Assembly: GCF_041260155.1 (NCBI RefSeq)
Contig: NC_091942.1
Span: 5,750,501 to 5,814,500, forward strand
Source of the DNA: Ptychodera flava
Taxonomy: Eukaryota > Hemichordata > Enteropneusta > Ptychoderidae
Length of the DNA stretch: 64,000 bases
Direction of reading: 5' to 3'
This document shows positions 1 to 12,700 of this stretch, piece by piece. Each line of letters starts with the position of its first letter. Within the stretch, counting starts at the first letter, position 1. Made by a program: the position numbers and the translations under genes. The notes under the pieces were generated by a model. The model saw nothing but the letters and a program-made list of their open reading frames with translations, was not told the DNA's origin and did not search any database.

Positions 1-244
1 TACATACAGAGACTGAAATTGAAACTTGGATAGAGTTTTCTATATCTGGTAGAACGGGACTTTGGTATGTCTATAACAGATTAGTTTCATAATGTATATA
101 GACTTGGAGAAAACTTACATCATTCCTCCCAGAAAACTAGTATGTAAAGCTAATAGATATTCCCACTTTTCTGTGTTCCAAACTATCTCCACTTGACAGT
201 ACTATACACACAGCAAACCCTAACCCTATCAAAAAGGTGACCTC

Positions 245-1630
245 CTATCTTAGATCTCTTGGGTCATCAAACACTAAATACTTGTGCAGAGTTGGTGGCA
301 ATTCGCTGGCCTCTAGAGTTGCCAGGTACCTCTTTCCAAGGGACACTCTGAGGGAGTGGCGGCAAAAGTGTTTCAGAGATCGCGGCTGCTTCATAAGCTC
401 CAGAATCTCCTGACCGAATCCTGGAAACCATTTAAACAGATCCTCACCACAATCATCAAATTCAATGAAGTTTAAGTTTGGAGATGTGCTGAAGAGAAGA
501 GCCAACAGTTCCACTTTTGTTGATGATCGTCTGAGAAACGCCTTGAAGTTTTCTTTGTTGAATTTGTTGAGAAGAGCCCCATTGTTCAGCATCAGTTTGA
601 TGTACTTTTCGGCTGGCACGTTTTTGAAGAATTCCGCTGTTGTGTTGAATTCATGGAACACTGGTCCGCAGATCATGGCATAATCCAACGGGGTGTGATC
701 CTCCGAGTCCACCTTGTTGATGTCATCTACGATGTCGATGAGAAATGGCACGCACTTCGTCATTTGGTTTTTGAATGCCAAGTGTAATGGGCTGCATCCG
801 TCATTTGTATCCACATTAACTTGGCAACCATGCTGGTGCAAATATTGGCATCCTGCCAGGTTTCCCATGCTTGCCGCTGAGTATAAAGCCGTACAGCCTG
901 CTCCATTGGTTACGTTGAGATCAGCACCGCATGACACAAGTAACTCTAGATGTGCAGTGTTCTCATATCGATCAAGAGCCGCCATATGCAACAAGTAGTT
1001 GCTTTGGTAGAACGGTCTCATTAGGGGATCCCCATGCTGGAGCAGAGCTTTCAAAATTTCAAGCCGTTTTGGATGTGGCTTTTTATGGATCAGATCTAGG
1101 TATATTTCATCAGCAGCTGTCTTGCTGTATTTCAGTAACAACTCCACAGCTCCAAAGTTCTCAGTTTTACAGGCCATGTACATGGGGTCCATGCGATTCG
1201 GATATGAGTCATCCATCTCTGTGCTGGCATCGTACTTGAGCAGCAACTCTAAGCAGCGATTGGTGGGCCGTTCTGTCGAAAACAAGGCCAGGGAAATTTG
1301 CAGAGCGGTCATATCATACTGACCCACGCCAAACTGTCGTAGCCTTGAGATTACTGTTTGCTGTGTTGGGAAGTTCAAGTACTCCCTCGGTCGAAACGTT
1401 ATATTTGCACCAAATCCCTCTTTTATTACAATCTCAAACTTTTCACAATCATCTTCTTCAAGTAACTGATAACAGATGCTCTTGAAGTCTTTTTGGTATT
1501 CAGGAGAGAGGTCTGACCAGTTCCGGAAATAGAAGGAAATATCTTCAAAGAAAACATTGGCATCTTCTGCTTCCTCCTGACCAAACACAGGACCATGATC
1601 AGCATTTGATGTAGAACTGACCTCTGCCAT
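245..1630 (-). CDS. Ankyrin-repeat and SOCS-box protein (ASB family), intronless CDS
   Basis: A 461-residue protein in one uninterrupted frame. The start ATG (AAAATGG context) is at 1630. ANK-type helical repeats run from about residue 107 to 352. The clearest are at 211-240 (LLHMAALDRYENTAHLELL), 244-273 (TALYSAASMGNLAGCQYL) and 278-305 (SPLHLAF). A C-terminal SOCS box spans about 416-455. Its BC-box SLKHFCRHSL fits the Elongin-C binding pattern, and LPPTLHKYL fits a Cullin-5-box end. ASB proteins are known substrate adaptors of Elongin BC-Cullin 5-Rbx2 E3 ubiquitin ligases; the substrate here cannot be read from sequence. The first ~100 residues are an acidic, non-repeat N-terminal extension. 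Just upstream, a pyrimidine-rich stretch ending in CAG (about 1652) looks like a splice acceptor, so a 5'UTR intron is likely. I cannot assign it to a numbered ASB orthologue. Seen: ORF and motifs. Inferred: ligase role. Confidence 0.93.
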   Translation of the reverse strand: MAEVSSTSNADHGPVFGQEEAEDANVFFEDISFYFRNWSDLSPEYQKDFKSICYQLLEEDDCEKFEIVIKEGFGANITFRPREYLNFPTQQTVISRLRQFGVGQYDMTALQISLALFSTERPTNRCLELLLKYDASTEMDDSYPNRMDPMYMACKTENFGAVELLLKYSKTAADEIYLDLIHKKPHPKRLEILKALLQHGDPLMRPFYQSNYLLHMAALDRYENTAHLELLVSCGADLNVTNGAGCTALYSAASMGNLAGCQYLHQHGCQVNVDTNDGCSPLHLAFKNQMTKCVPFLIDIVDDINKVDSEDHTPLDYAMICGPVFHEFNTTAEFFKNVPAEKYIKLMLNNGALLNKFNKENFKAFLRRSSTKVELLALLFSTSPNLNFIEFDDCGEDLFKWFPGFGQEILELMKQPRSLKHFCRHSLRVSLGKRYLATLEASELPPTLHKYLVFDDPRDLR

Positions 1631-1719
1631 TTTACAGTTTGTTAGGATCTGACAAAGGAGAGATTATTTTGACCATTGAAACTGTATCTACTGTATTTCA
1701 GATAATTACAACTATTAAA

Positions 1720-1902
1720 CACAGGCGTTACTGGACTGGGTAGTTTGTGAAAGTGTAGTTTATGCTATGTGTTTATGCTACATTCCGCCTTTCTGATAGG
1801 TAGCCTTACTTCTTGTAAGGCTACATATCAGAATGTCGGAACACAGCACAAACTCACAGCATAAACTCATACTACCTGCGCCCAGTCCACATAACGCCTG
1901 TG
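1720..1902. mobile_element. Fold-back hAT-like MITE with 8-bp target duplication
   Basis: A 183-bp element that is almost wholly one inverted repeat. It begins CACAGGCGTTA and ends with the reverse complement of CACAGGCGTTA. The arms pair through most of their length around a small centre near 1812. An identical 8-bp direct repeat, CTATTAAA, flanks it at 1712-1719 and 1903-1910. Eight-base duplications are typical of hAT transposition. There is no coding capacity. Confidence 0.85.
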
Positions 1903-1910
1903 CTATTAAA

Positions 1911-4900
1911 CATGTGTATTAGGTAGAGTAATGGTGTACAGGTGTGAGTCACCCAGAACGATTTTAACAAAGGATATATATACATTGTTGAGATACTCCA
2001 GCTAGGCTGCTGTAAAGAAATAAAGAGTTTTCTTTCCGGCAAATTTCATGCAAGTTTGGTGTAAACAGTCCCTCTGTGGGTGGAGGCACTGTGTACACTG
2101 TGCAGCTGTGCGAGTGTGCGTATAAACGTCCCAATCCGGAAATACCCCTGCGGTGAATATACAACACATTTGGCATAGCGGTCATTTGGAATCCGGCCTG
2201 GCACAGCTTAGAAAATATAAATGTGAAAGTAAGTAATAGGTTGCGCCGGTAAATTAACTTGAAACATGGCGAATATATTATGACTTTAACGGTACGGTTA
2301 ACGGTTCGCTGCTTTCCGCGACTCGATCGTAAGGCAGATCATTGGGCCTCCTCAAGTCCTTGCATCAGTTGCATCATGGATGTAAAAAACATGGATGTAA
2401 AAAATTACATCCATGGTTGCATCATGCACGTTGATTGCCTGGTATCAATAAAGTCATATTTCATGCATGTTCACTTTAAATACAGCCTTAAAAAACATTC
2501 TGAAGAGGATATATGCCAAATGATTAGACAGGTGGTTAAAACGAGTGAAAAGTCTAGTTGTGGTATCGCATGCGTGCATGGTGTATCGTTGAGTCAACAT
2601 GCATCCCGGAAGAGACTAGAAACAATGAAGAAAATTTAAACTAACCAACGAAAAATGATGATTGAAGGGATGAACTTTAACTTCAGTTCTTCAACTGAAC
2701 TTACTTGGAAAGAAGACAGAGTTCATCTGTAAACTGTAGCAGCGAATGCAACGACATTGCCAAGGACCTTTGTACTGGGATACATGAAATATGAGGTCAA
2801 CCCAGGACGCTCAACTTGCCCTTACTTCACTTCCGTAATTACTCCTCTCTACCGGTGGTGGCGTACATCATCCAACTCCTCGCCTCAAGCGGAGGTCTAG
2901 TTCTCCTGCCAATGGTCCTTCTAGGGAAATTGGCACGTTAAAATGTCAGGGGTAATTTTTATCGTTCATTGTAAAGTGTTTGTGAAAGCAAAGACAATGA
3001 ATATGTGTGTGAAAGCGTGGTAAAAGGAATAAATTATGAAATATCAAAATAATCCGACCTAGATTCAAAGAAACAAAGTTCTCAGGCTCCACTCGCTCAA
3101 AAAAAATCAAGTTGGCCGATGACGACAGTCAAATAATGTGTATTAAAGCTCTGAGTCATTTATAGAGAGCCTAAAATAGATGTCTTTGCAGCATATCAAA
3201 CCAAACAAGGGTTCAATTAAGGGGAATAACGTTACACTTTTTTGAGAATCACAGGCAAGGGATAAACATGTAATTTATGATTAACATATGAAAAATAAAA
3301 CAAAATATTTTAACAACTATTGCTGTCATGTAACTTCCCAGAAAGGCCAAGATATGCTGAGTTGATCTAAGTACCCACTTTAATATATACGATACATGGC
3401 AACTCTACCAGGCCTCCCACAGAAATTATTAATGCCTCAAAACATACAGTAAAACCTGCAAAGCTAGTGACATTCATCTATACAGTGAAGCCTTTGAGAT
3501 TTCAAAGTAACATAAAAATCTGTGGGATGTTCCATCACTTTACTGTGACCTCCTCTGGCCCTCTTCAACTTTGTGTTTTCACTTCTGTCATCGACACAGG
3601 TAAGCAATTTTTGGTTTTTTTACCAAATAAAGAGTAAAAATCAGGGGTCACCATGCAAAGTTTGATACCAGAGGAACAAATGACCTAACATCTACTGATA
3701 CTGGGGTATTTAAAAATTCAAAATTGCTGCCATCCCTGTGTTATCTCTGAGAAAAACTCTGAATTTTGAAAAAGATGGTGAAAATTTTATTTTTCTAGGA
3801 GCTACAAAATGAGTCCCAACAAGCCATAGAGCAGAAAAGTATTGAAAATATTTGAGAGTCCTAACATCTGCCTTGGAAGTGTATTCTACTTCAACAGATT
3901 ACAGGTTTTGTCCATTGTACCCGGTACAGTGTACAGAGATGCAAACCATGTAAATGGAGTAGTAGATACTTGGTTGACAGAGTTAAGCAGGAAAGGTTGG
4001 GTGAAAGGAACCACATTAGTTGTTTTGTTTGGCCAAAGTACCAAAATACAATGGAGACCACTTTCACTGATCATGTCTGTGACAAAATCGTTATGAAGCC
4101 AGTAGATGTTGCTTGTTGCTGTGATGATACACACTTCATTTGAAAACAGTTACTGGTAACTGTGATTCAGACAAGCACACTCAGTATTGCCAAAAATGTT
4201 TGAACTTGCACTACCTTTAATCAAAGTCTCGTCTTTACGCAAATAAATACATGATTTCATATAAGGAAACATCTATCAGCTACCTCAGCAAAGAAAACGT
4301 ACTATTCATAAATAAACAAAGACAACAATATGCTTGTTTGAAGACATAGGTACAGGTTTGACAGGTTTGGTACAGAGGTCGTCATTGACATTCAAAACCC
4401 TGAGAAAATTTGATGTAAGAAATTACCAATGTGTGAGCAACCCAAAATCAACACTAAGAGAGAAAGATACATGCTATTTCAATTGCATTCTGTTCACTTC
4501 TGCTACAAATCAGAGTTGTGCATAAAAAACAAGTCAGTGTATTAAGAAAAGAAAATGTTTTGATATTTGAACAATATGCTAATCAGAGATTTTAGTCAAG
4601 TCTTGAATAGCGGCAAATTATAAAATCAAATCCTGCGATACAGAATTTCAGAAGTTTGTGGCAAAGGGACTAACTATATCAGTGTGAATGAAGAAATACA
4701 TTCAAATGATATTGACTTTCTTCTTACTACAGCTAAGTGTCTGAAAGTTACTTTTACAAAAATGATTATTACAAAATTTATCTAATCTTCACTGGTTTTG
4801 TTGCAGATTTGTCATCAGATTTGTAAATGACATGCAAAAGTTCTGTATGATTGTGTCTCATCAACTAATTTACAAGTCTTGTAACCTGACACAATAATTA

Positions 4901-5095
4901 TCTCCTATAAGAGAATCACATCTCTAATTTCATTTCAAAGATAAAGTGTTTTTACAGAAAAGGTATATTTTTGTATCAACTGAAACAAACATGACTGGAG
5001 AAACGTTTGAAACATGCTCTTATCCAACATCGTGCAGTTTATCAACCTAGCTGGACTCGGGTTTAAAGCTGTACATATACACAAATAGTAATATA
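1911..5095. other. Intergenic stretch, no gene seen
   Basis: AT-rich DNA between the ASB gene and the TA-flanked element. I see no convincing exon on either strand. A small imperfect hairpin with tandem ATGGATGTAA units lies near 2376-2430, and a dispersed-repeat copy is at about 3640-3890. Confidence 0.5.
3640..3890 (+). repeat. Dispersed repeat family, copy 1
   Basis: The stretch from about GGTCACCATGCAAAG through TTCAAAATTGCTGCCATCC to GGAAGTGTATTCTACTT is alignable by eye with 27745-28000 in the same orientation. It also matches the reverse complement near 56770-56890 and 59640-59790. The family is non-coding and its class is unknown. Confidence 0.7.
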
Positions 5096-6525
5096 CCGTA
5101 AAATTCCCAATTGAGGCCGCACCTCTAATTGAAGCCGCCCTGACTTTGAAACATTGTCTTGGCTCATTGTTTGCCCATTTGGGGTTTTTGAATTGTACCA
5201 TAATAGAAGCCGCACCCCTTCTCTGAGCCCATCATGAAACAATGCATGCTGAAATTCACACCAGCTGGCTTGCAATGCGTCATTGACTTGTGCTAATGAT
5301 TGACAGGTGTCTTTCTTACAGAAAAAATACACAATAAAAAGTTCCTTTTTAACACTTCTACCATTGTGCATTTTGTCAATGATAGTAACAAAAGTACAAA
5401 CAATGCCCCATGTATCGGTACGTTTGTGTGTGTTTGAACACGGCCGAAGTTTTTGTCAGTGTGGTAAACACCGCCATAGTCAATACCTGATGCAACAATT
5501 TTGAAGCAACGGTGTTTGTGTACAAGTTAAAATAGTTGAGAGATTGAGATACCATGTTTCAAATACGTAGTTTTCATTCAATACCCACGTACCCTTACCG
5601 ATGCCTGACGTACAACACCACCACCTGCATCATATTGCCATAATGAACTGCCATGCCTATACTGTACTGTGGCTGTTGAATGACCATGGTGGGTGCGTAT
5701 AAGCTTGTACACGTTCCGTTTTTGATCATGAGAAAATAAAATTTGACCGCAAAATAGTTCACAAAACATGGCAGTAAAGTTACCAAAGGTCATTCACTTG
5801 CCTTTATTGCACTATTCGAGTACGAGCCACCGGTTCGGCAACACAAGACGGCTGTAAATCAAGGGGACCCATCTGCAGTGGACGCTTAATTTATGCTAAT
5901 TTTATGCACGATTTATTTCAACACCATTTGATCTTCTATTGCTTTCAAAATCGACTTACACGTCCAAAGAAATTGATTGTACAATCTCTGAGTACAGAAG
6001 TGACATTTTTGTGAAATTTCAGCGTCCAAAAACCCCTTGAAACCACTTGAAACAAAGACATCATGCCCGCTGCTGATCAACATGGCCGACCTTAGTGAGA
6101 CTATTCTATTTAGAGGACGGGGGTGACCAGGGTCAGAGAATCAAGAAAGTGCTGGAAAAACGTGTCATTTTCCTTACGATGCTGTCAAGGGAACTCCAGT
6201 TTCCCATTGTTTTAACATCTTTTAATAGTTTCCTTATTATCTAAAAGGAATTTTACCAAGTTTAACGACCAAATACACTCTCCTAACGTTTCTATATTGG
6301 AGTTACACTAGGGTAGGGACTTTTTATGCGGGTAATTTATTCACGCATTGGTACTAATTTGCATAACAATAGCGATGCCCCTGCAATGCTTGGTGAGCAT
6401 TGAGAAAAATATCGAAACACAGGAAATGTACGTAATTGAAGCCGCACCATGACTTCAGTGCGTGGTCCCAGGGGTCCTCAAAAATGTTTCTAATACAAGC
6501 CGCGGCTTCAATGGGAATTTTACGG
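5096..6525. mobile_element. Non-autonomous DNA transposon, TA-flanked, with repeated GAAGCCGC termini
   Basis: Inverted termini begin CCGTAAAATTCCCA at 5096 and end with the reverse complement at 6525. A TA dinucleotide sits outside each end. The arms continue into TTGARGCCGC. This module recurs in direct orientation near 5126, 5201, 6433 and 6491, giving subterminal repeat arrays. No transposase frame is visible in the 1.43 kb. TA targeting suggests a Tc1/mariner or pogo-like source, but this is inference. It lies just 3' of the ADSL stop codon. Confidence 0.75.
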
Positions 6526-6641
6526 TAATCTGTGTTTGGCCCCATACAATGAATTTTATCTCTGCTTCCATTACCACCAAAACTGTATAAGGCCAAAGCT
6601 GACACATACAAACTGCAACTATCTACAACCAATGAGAACAT

Positions 6642-6728
6642 TCAGAGATGTAACTCAGCAATTTCATCCAACCAATGAGCAAAGGGTTTGAGAGCCGGCT
6701 TGACTTCCTCCTCAAGAAATCTAGTAAC
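6642..6728 (-). CDS. ADSL: ADSL exon 10 (terminal coding exon)
   Basis: Encodes the last 28 residues ([16 protein letters not shown] through ELHL) and TGA. The acceptor TTGCAG precedes GTTACT. This is the conserved C-terminal helix of the enzyme. No polyadenylation signal was placed with confidence; an AATAAA on this strand lies near 6337 inside the TA-flanked transposon. Confidence 0.93.
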   Translation of the reverse strand, partial: VTRFLEEEVKPALKPFAHWLDEIAELHL

Positions 6729-9700
6729 CTGCAACAGAGCATAATTTGCATGTCAATATATGAACTCATGCCTGTAAAATCCATATATTATCAACAGTAT
6801 GTCCTAATATGAACAACTTGTTACACAGTCATTAAAGACAACTGAACAACATTTTAAATGACATTCATGCTTTAGGGGCAGTCTCAGATTGTCGATAAGT
6901 TCAAAAAGTGAAATTTCATTCGTTTACAGGGGGAGGGGTTTTGCTCCCCCCCCCCCCCCCCCCCCCCCATTCATAGTGAACTTCACTTCACACTTTTTTG
7001 TGATGAAAAGTTCTCTTTATCTTGTGTGTGAAAATGAACAAAAACTGTACACTTGTAGTGACAAATTTTGCTGTAACTTTCAAACTCATTCATATCATGC
7101 TGATGGTGGTTAGTACTCAAATTTGATTGATTCCTTGAAGACGTAATGTGGTCAGTAATTATAGCAAAATGCTACATTGTACTCTCAGGCAGACATCAAT
7201 ATTTTGAACTTTCGTTTAGGGGCAGGGAAAGGGGTATGATGTAAATGAAGGAATTTTGTCTCTTGAACTTATGGGACAATCTGAGATAGTCCCTTACAAG
7301 GCCAAGAACAGTTCTGTCCTTGCACCGTCCTAAACGTTTGATGGCTCTAAAGGCTCAATGGATAACTAGTTGATCAAATGACATTTCTTCAAAGTTTAGT
7401 CACTAAATCAAATCTACCAAAATATGGACATTCACATTAAACTGTTTCACAAACAAAACTGAATGAAATGTGCACCACACAGTTCAAAATCTGAACAATC
7501 AACAATTAAATAAATTCTTCCTGGTTAAATCAATACAAAGAAGACACAATGTTGCTAAGTACTTTCAAATCATTTTGCTACATATCTCCAATCAGAATCC
7601 TCTTTGAATATACAAACACTCTAATATACCTGCTCTGGGGCTCTACCAATAAATGTGGTTGGATCCAGCAGTTTATCAAGCTGATTCTTTACAGGTGAAA
7701 AGAACGGGCTCTTTCTTATTCTCTCTACCAAGTCATTTTCACCTCCTTCCTTAACTTTGGCTCCTGCTTGGTGTGACAAGACTCGTATTTGTTCATGGCA
7801 TTCCTAGGACAGAAGAACAGGAAAATGAAATACATAGTTTAGTAGAGCTCTACAGCTGCATGTATTTACAAAACTGGTAGGGAAAGCTATCTCAACAAAT
7901 CCGCAAAAAACAAAACTGATAAAAGGAAAACCTACACTTTAAATTGGCTTAAGCATTAGTACAAGCTCTACGTTTTCTGTGATTGAGCAAACGGTTGCCC
8001 TAATAAATGGCAAACACTGGCTTAAAGTTGATTGACATGGTATTTGACACATACATGTATACAATACACACAGTTTTCTCTCGACTGCACAATTGCGCAA
8101 ATTGCGCATTTCGAGCCATTTTCTGCCCTTTAAAAGTAACTGACTACGCGAAAATCGTGCACAAAACACAGGACACAAATATGGCCATATGATGGTGACC
8201 TAAGCGCATAGTGTGGTGACCTCTAAATTTGCTGTTGTTTCTGGCCAGAACACTCTTGGAAAAGACAAAATATTGCCTGTCATTCAACTTGGTGACGTGC
8301 ATAAAGTGGAGTGTACGCACCAAAAAGAACAGCCAAGGACATAGTTGTGGTTCAATCTCCATTGATACTATGTCATTTTATGTTCATGTTTTGATAGGAT
8401 ATGTTGTTCAATATCATTGGTAAGCATTAAAAAATACTGCCCCCTAAAATGTCAAGTCTGCCCCTACTTTTGATGAATGGGGCAGAAATCGACCCTTCGG
8501 TGCACATGCAGAGACAACATTGAATGCATGACCACTTAGTTTTACAGCCTTAAATATTTTTTCTTAAACACAAGACAAACTTGCTGAAACCACTAACTTT
8601 AGTTCCTCTCAGAAAGCAAATAGTCATCCTGCATCCTCTGTCTATGAATTATGAAAAAAAAATATCTCACATCAACAGGAATGGACTAACCAAAGACTGG
8701 TGACAAGGGTTGGAGAGTGGGGTGACTACCATGTGAGAATAGTAATACCTACCTGTCTATTACCACCTGCTTTGACCATGGCCATGATGATATTCTCTGT
8801 TGCCATAAATGGAAGCTCCTGACGTATATGTTTCTCAATCACCTGCATTTAAATGAAATTAAAAGATTACACAAACTATTCTCAGGCCAGTCAAACATTT
8901 ATAGGTGATATGTACTGTCACTGATAGGTGGTCAGGGGAGTGGGGGGGGGGGGGGCAGGTGGTCCTGGTGGAGTTCATTAAAGTTTCCCCAGCCACTTAG
9001 CAGTTGGGAATTTTTTTCTATGGCAAAAGGGTCGTCAAAAATTAGTGAACAGCCAATTTGTCAGGTATGAGGCTAACAATGCACTCAATTTCCCATTTTT
9101 AGACTTCATTTGGTAAATTCTGACAAATCAACAGCTGCAGAGACAGTCTACAACTACTGAATGACCAAGACATCTTCCTTACCTTAGGATGAACAACTAA
9201 GCCTTCGGTTACATTTTGTAACGTAGTGAGAAGAATGTCGGCAGTCAGGAAAGCTTCTGGCAGACAGATACGTCTGAAATGAATGATGTAAAAGAGTTTG
9301 TCAGTAACAGAACACTCAATTCTGAAATAATGCCAAGCTAGTGAGAGTCAGACCTATTAAACTGCAAAATAATTTTTTCATGGATATACACAGTACTTCT
9401 GATGTAGAGCTGATATGTATATTACTGACAACAACATCTTCATTGGATTGTTTCGGTTGAAAGGTACAGCTTCATTTATGTCTTGGTGAATGTCCTTGTA
9501 TCTTTACAAGATCAAGGCAGCCAGACCAGCTATCACCTGGACCAGTGTGTATGATAGTTATGTGTTATGACAAGATATAACATTCCTGCTAACCTGTTGG
9601 CGCTGTCATCCAGTGTGCGTTCAAACCATTGCACTGACAGGGTATGTAAAGGATCTTGAATCAAACACATCAGATGACGAGCCAGGGAACAGCATCTTTC

Positions 9701-12700
9701 ACACCGCATTGGATTTCTCTTGTAAGGCATTGCACTTGAACCTGATTTGGTAAAAACAGCAAGACTTCATTGTTCAGTGTTCTGAATAACAACAAGTGTC
9801 CCTATCCATGAAGTTTTACAATCCTGTTTATAATGCAGTAAGACAAGGTTGAATCCTGATCATATCTCAGCATAGCAATGTAGTAAACAAAAATCTGAAC
9901 AAATTTTCATGGGCTGTTCACATATGACCTCAGTGTTCACTCATTGATATGCAAAAATAAATATTTTTCCGCAAATTTAGATTTCTTTTTTGAAAATTAC
10001 GCATTCAAGAAAGACAAAAATTCAATGTAATACAAGACTGCTAAATGTTACAATGAATACTAGAAAAGATGTATTAACGGCTAAAACTGCAAGCTGCAAC
10101 AAGAGCAACACATGCAACACTGGCACTGGCAAAAAGTGTCCACATTTCAAGCAGCAGTGTCTGATGTCATGTGAATGCAGCTATATTGTGTGAAAAACCT
10201 GTAATTATATTATATCATGCTACCATGCGCCATTCTGATTGGACGAGAACTCATTCCATCGATGCTAAAATACTGTTTTAGCACTGATAGCAGTGGTAAA
10301 ACAGGCCCCTAAACCAGCATTTTCGAAAATTGCCCAGTCGGTGCATTTGAACGTACCGATCTAAACTTAATCCGAAACAGTCCGCTTTGTTTCAAAGACC
10401 GAAGTCCGAATTTCGATACACAGATAAAAGTATGGGTCTGTAACTCACCTCTTGGTGAAAATAAGTTGGGGTCGATGATGAAAGACACCTCTGAAGCAGC
10501 ACATTTGGGTGTGATGTACACAAATCATTGCATTAGGGCAACAGCGCACCGTGCACTTTTGCTTGATTCAGTGGGAGTCGAGATGCAACATACTGCTCTT
10601 TAAAATGAAGCAAGTATTCGTTCATACACAATGTAAATTAGACCAAGAAGTTAAAAATAACGATGGTGTGACCAGTGTTCGCGCTAGGATTTTTTTCAAA
10701 TTAGCCACGGTCTGCTGGCGTGGCTAATTCATGCAAAAAAAATTAGCACAGCAAAAATTGATTAGCCAAGCATATATTTTACTAAAAACACAAAGATGTG
10801 CAACTTGTGTGACTCTGTTATTCAAAGTAAACAATGTTGGACGGCACTGGAACATTTTAAACACACTTCATGAGCAAATCATTTTTTAGTCATAAACTCA
10901 CTTGTCCCCGAGCAAGAAGACAAAAGAATTGCTAACCCAGCCAGTTTCAACTGGCCTGCCTGTGACTTGTGGTTTCACTGCCTGCTCTCCAGCTGCAGAA
11001 TGTGCGCCGCACATTCTGGACAAATTGCGTCTGACATGAAGATTTTTTACCTAAATTTATGAAACTTGTGTACCAAAAAGCTATAGCAAAATATCACAGA
11101 CTTTTTTCTCCTTATCTTTGAAGATACGAACCAGTCATTTTTTAGCGTAGAGCATGACCGTTTACACATGATATAACATTGCAGTACCTGATCTGATAAC
11201 AATACTGTGCTTTTGTGCTTTCCTACAACCACGGGAGCTCCATGTGAATTTCTCTGTGAATACAATAACCCTATGCATTGGAAGCATTCTGCTCCTTGAT
11301 ACCCATGTAATAATTGCGGAAATAAATGAAATTACAACAACAGCAACAACAACAAAGCACACACAAAGTAGCATGTCATGCGATCGAAGTGTCCGATGCG
11401 ACGATGGTGGTTGACTCCCACATGCATGTGTTGTATTCAAAAGCATGGACGGTCATGATGAGCGCACTATTTGTTGAAAGGGGTTAGCAAATATCACGAA
11501 CGTTTACAAACCCATTACGTTTGATAAGATTACCTTACTGATGAAAGAAAGCAATAGAGGATAACCAAGCAATGGAGAATGGAAGTTCAAGTGACGGAAC
11601 TGCAAGTAAAACCAAACTTATTTGCAGTATTTTTAATCCTCGGTCCCTCTTCCCTAATAGAAGAGTCCTTTTTTGATGTTATATCTGCCATAGCTGTATG
11701 TCAGTCCGGTTGTCTCAACGTCGCAATGCGATGGACGATTATTTTCTTTCTTAACAAGAGAGATTTCATGTGTCACAGCACGATCCAAATGAATGACCCT
11801 TTTATTTCAGGCATTTCACTCATGACTACAACAAATTTCATTGCGATATTGTTTATTTTTATCTTTGAAAGGTCTGTGTTTTTGCGTGCTGCTACGGCCT
11901 AATCACAGTGCATGATGTAGACCATGGAGGTATCTCTGCTACCTCCATGTGTAGACCTACCTCAGTTGAATTTTTACGGAGCTTGACGTCAAATAGTATG
12001 GTTTGTTTGTCTTTTTTCTGAGATTAAATTCGAGCTGCAATTTCCTCGAAATTCGTCTTCTTCATCCCAGAATTGCATACGTTCTTTGAAATCGAATTTG
12101 GATGAGGAATTTCATGTCAGTTACATAGGCTCGGAAACGTCCGTCTCTGTGTTCATTTTGCTGCAGGCGTTTCTACATGTCGTTTGCTCCCGATCGACTT
12201 TGCTACTCTCCTCAGCTGTCTCCTACACTTCATACGCTAGTAGTAGAGGTACCAAAAATAACTTGCCCGGCGGTAAAAACAGCTAGCCTGTGAGTTCGGG
12301 GTAGTGATTTGCTCGCCCCTTTAAAACATATACATTCCTATTCTGGTGAACGGAGTATTCGGGTCGCTTCCAACACCCGGAAGTAATAGTGCACAGGCGA
12401 TCGGAGTTGAGTGATTGATCCGACAATGTGTCCAAACAATTTTGGGGCGAAAAATTCAATTCGCAAGCGTGGCTAATGACTTTCAAAAATTTTTTCGCAA
12501 AATGAGAGTTTTATTTGCATTTTGCGAGTGTGGCGAGCACTAGCGCGAACACTGGGTGACTCCTGGTGACTGCAAAAAAACTTGACATCAAATGCAACAA
12601 GCAGTGTCAGCGTCCAGCTCTCGCTGAATCGGGCAACACACTCTGCAAAACTGATGATCACAGTTGCTGTCATCCCAAGTCTGGATTATTTCAAAACTGC

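Noticed and set aside
199..232. CCCTAACCCTA-like string suggesting telomeric repeat
   Set aside because: Only about one and a half units are present, so it is chance similarity.
465..1322. Plus-strand ORFs over the ASB gene
   Set aside because: They are antisense shadows of the 461-aa minus-strand frame.
2259..2639. 126-aa plus-strand ORF
   Set aside because: It contains a small repeat (MDVKN twice) from local tandem/inverted sequence, with no domain or conserved signature.
11579..11902. 107-aa hydrophobic plus-strand ORF
   Set aside because: It lies inside the hAT-like element and shows no transposase motif; composition reflects AT/T-rich DNA.
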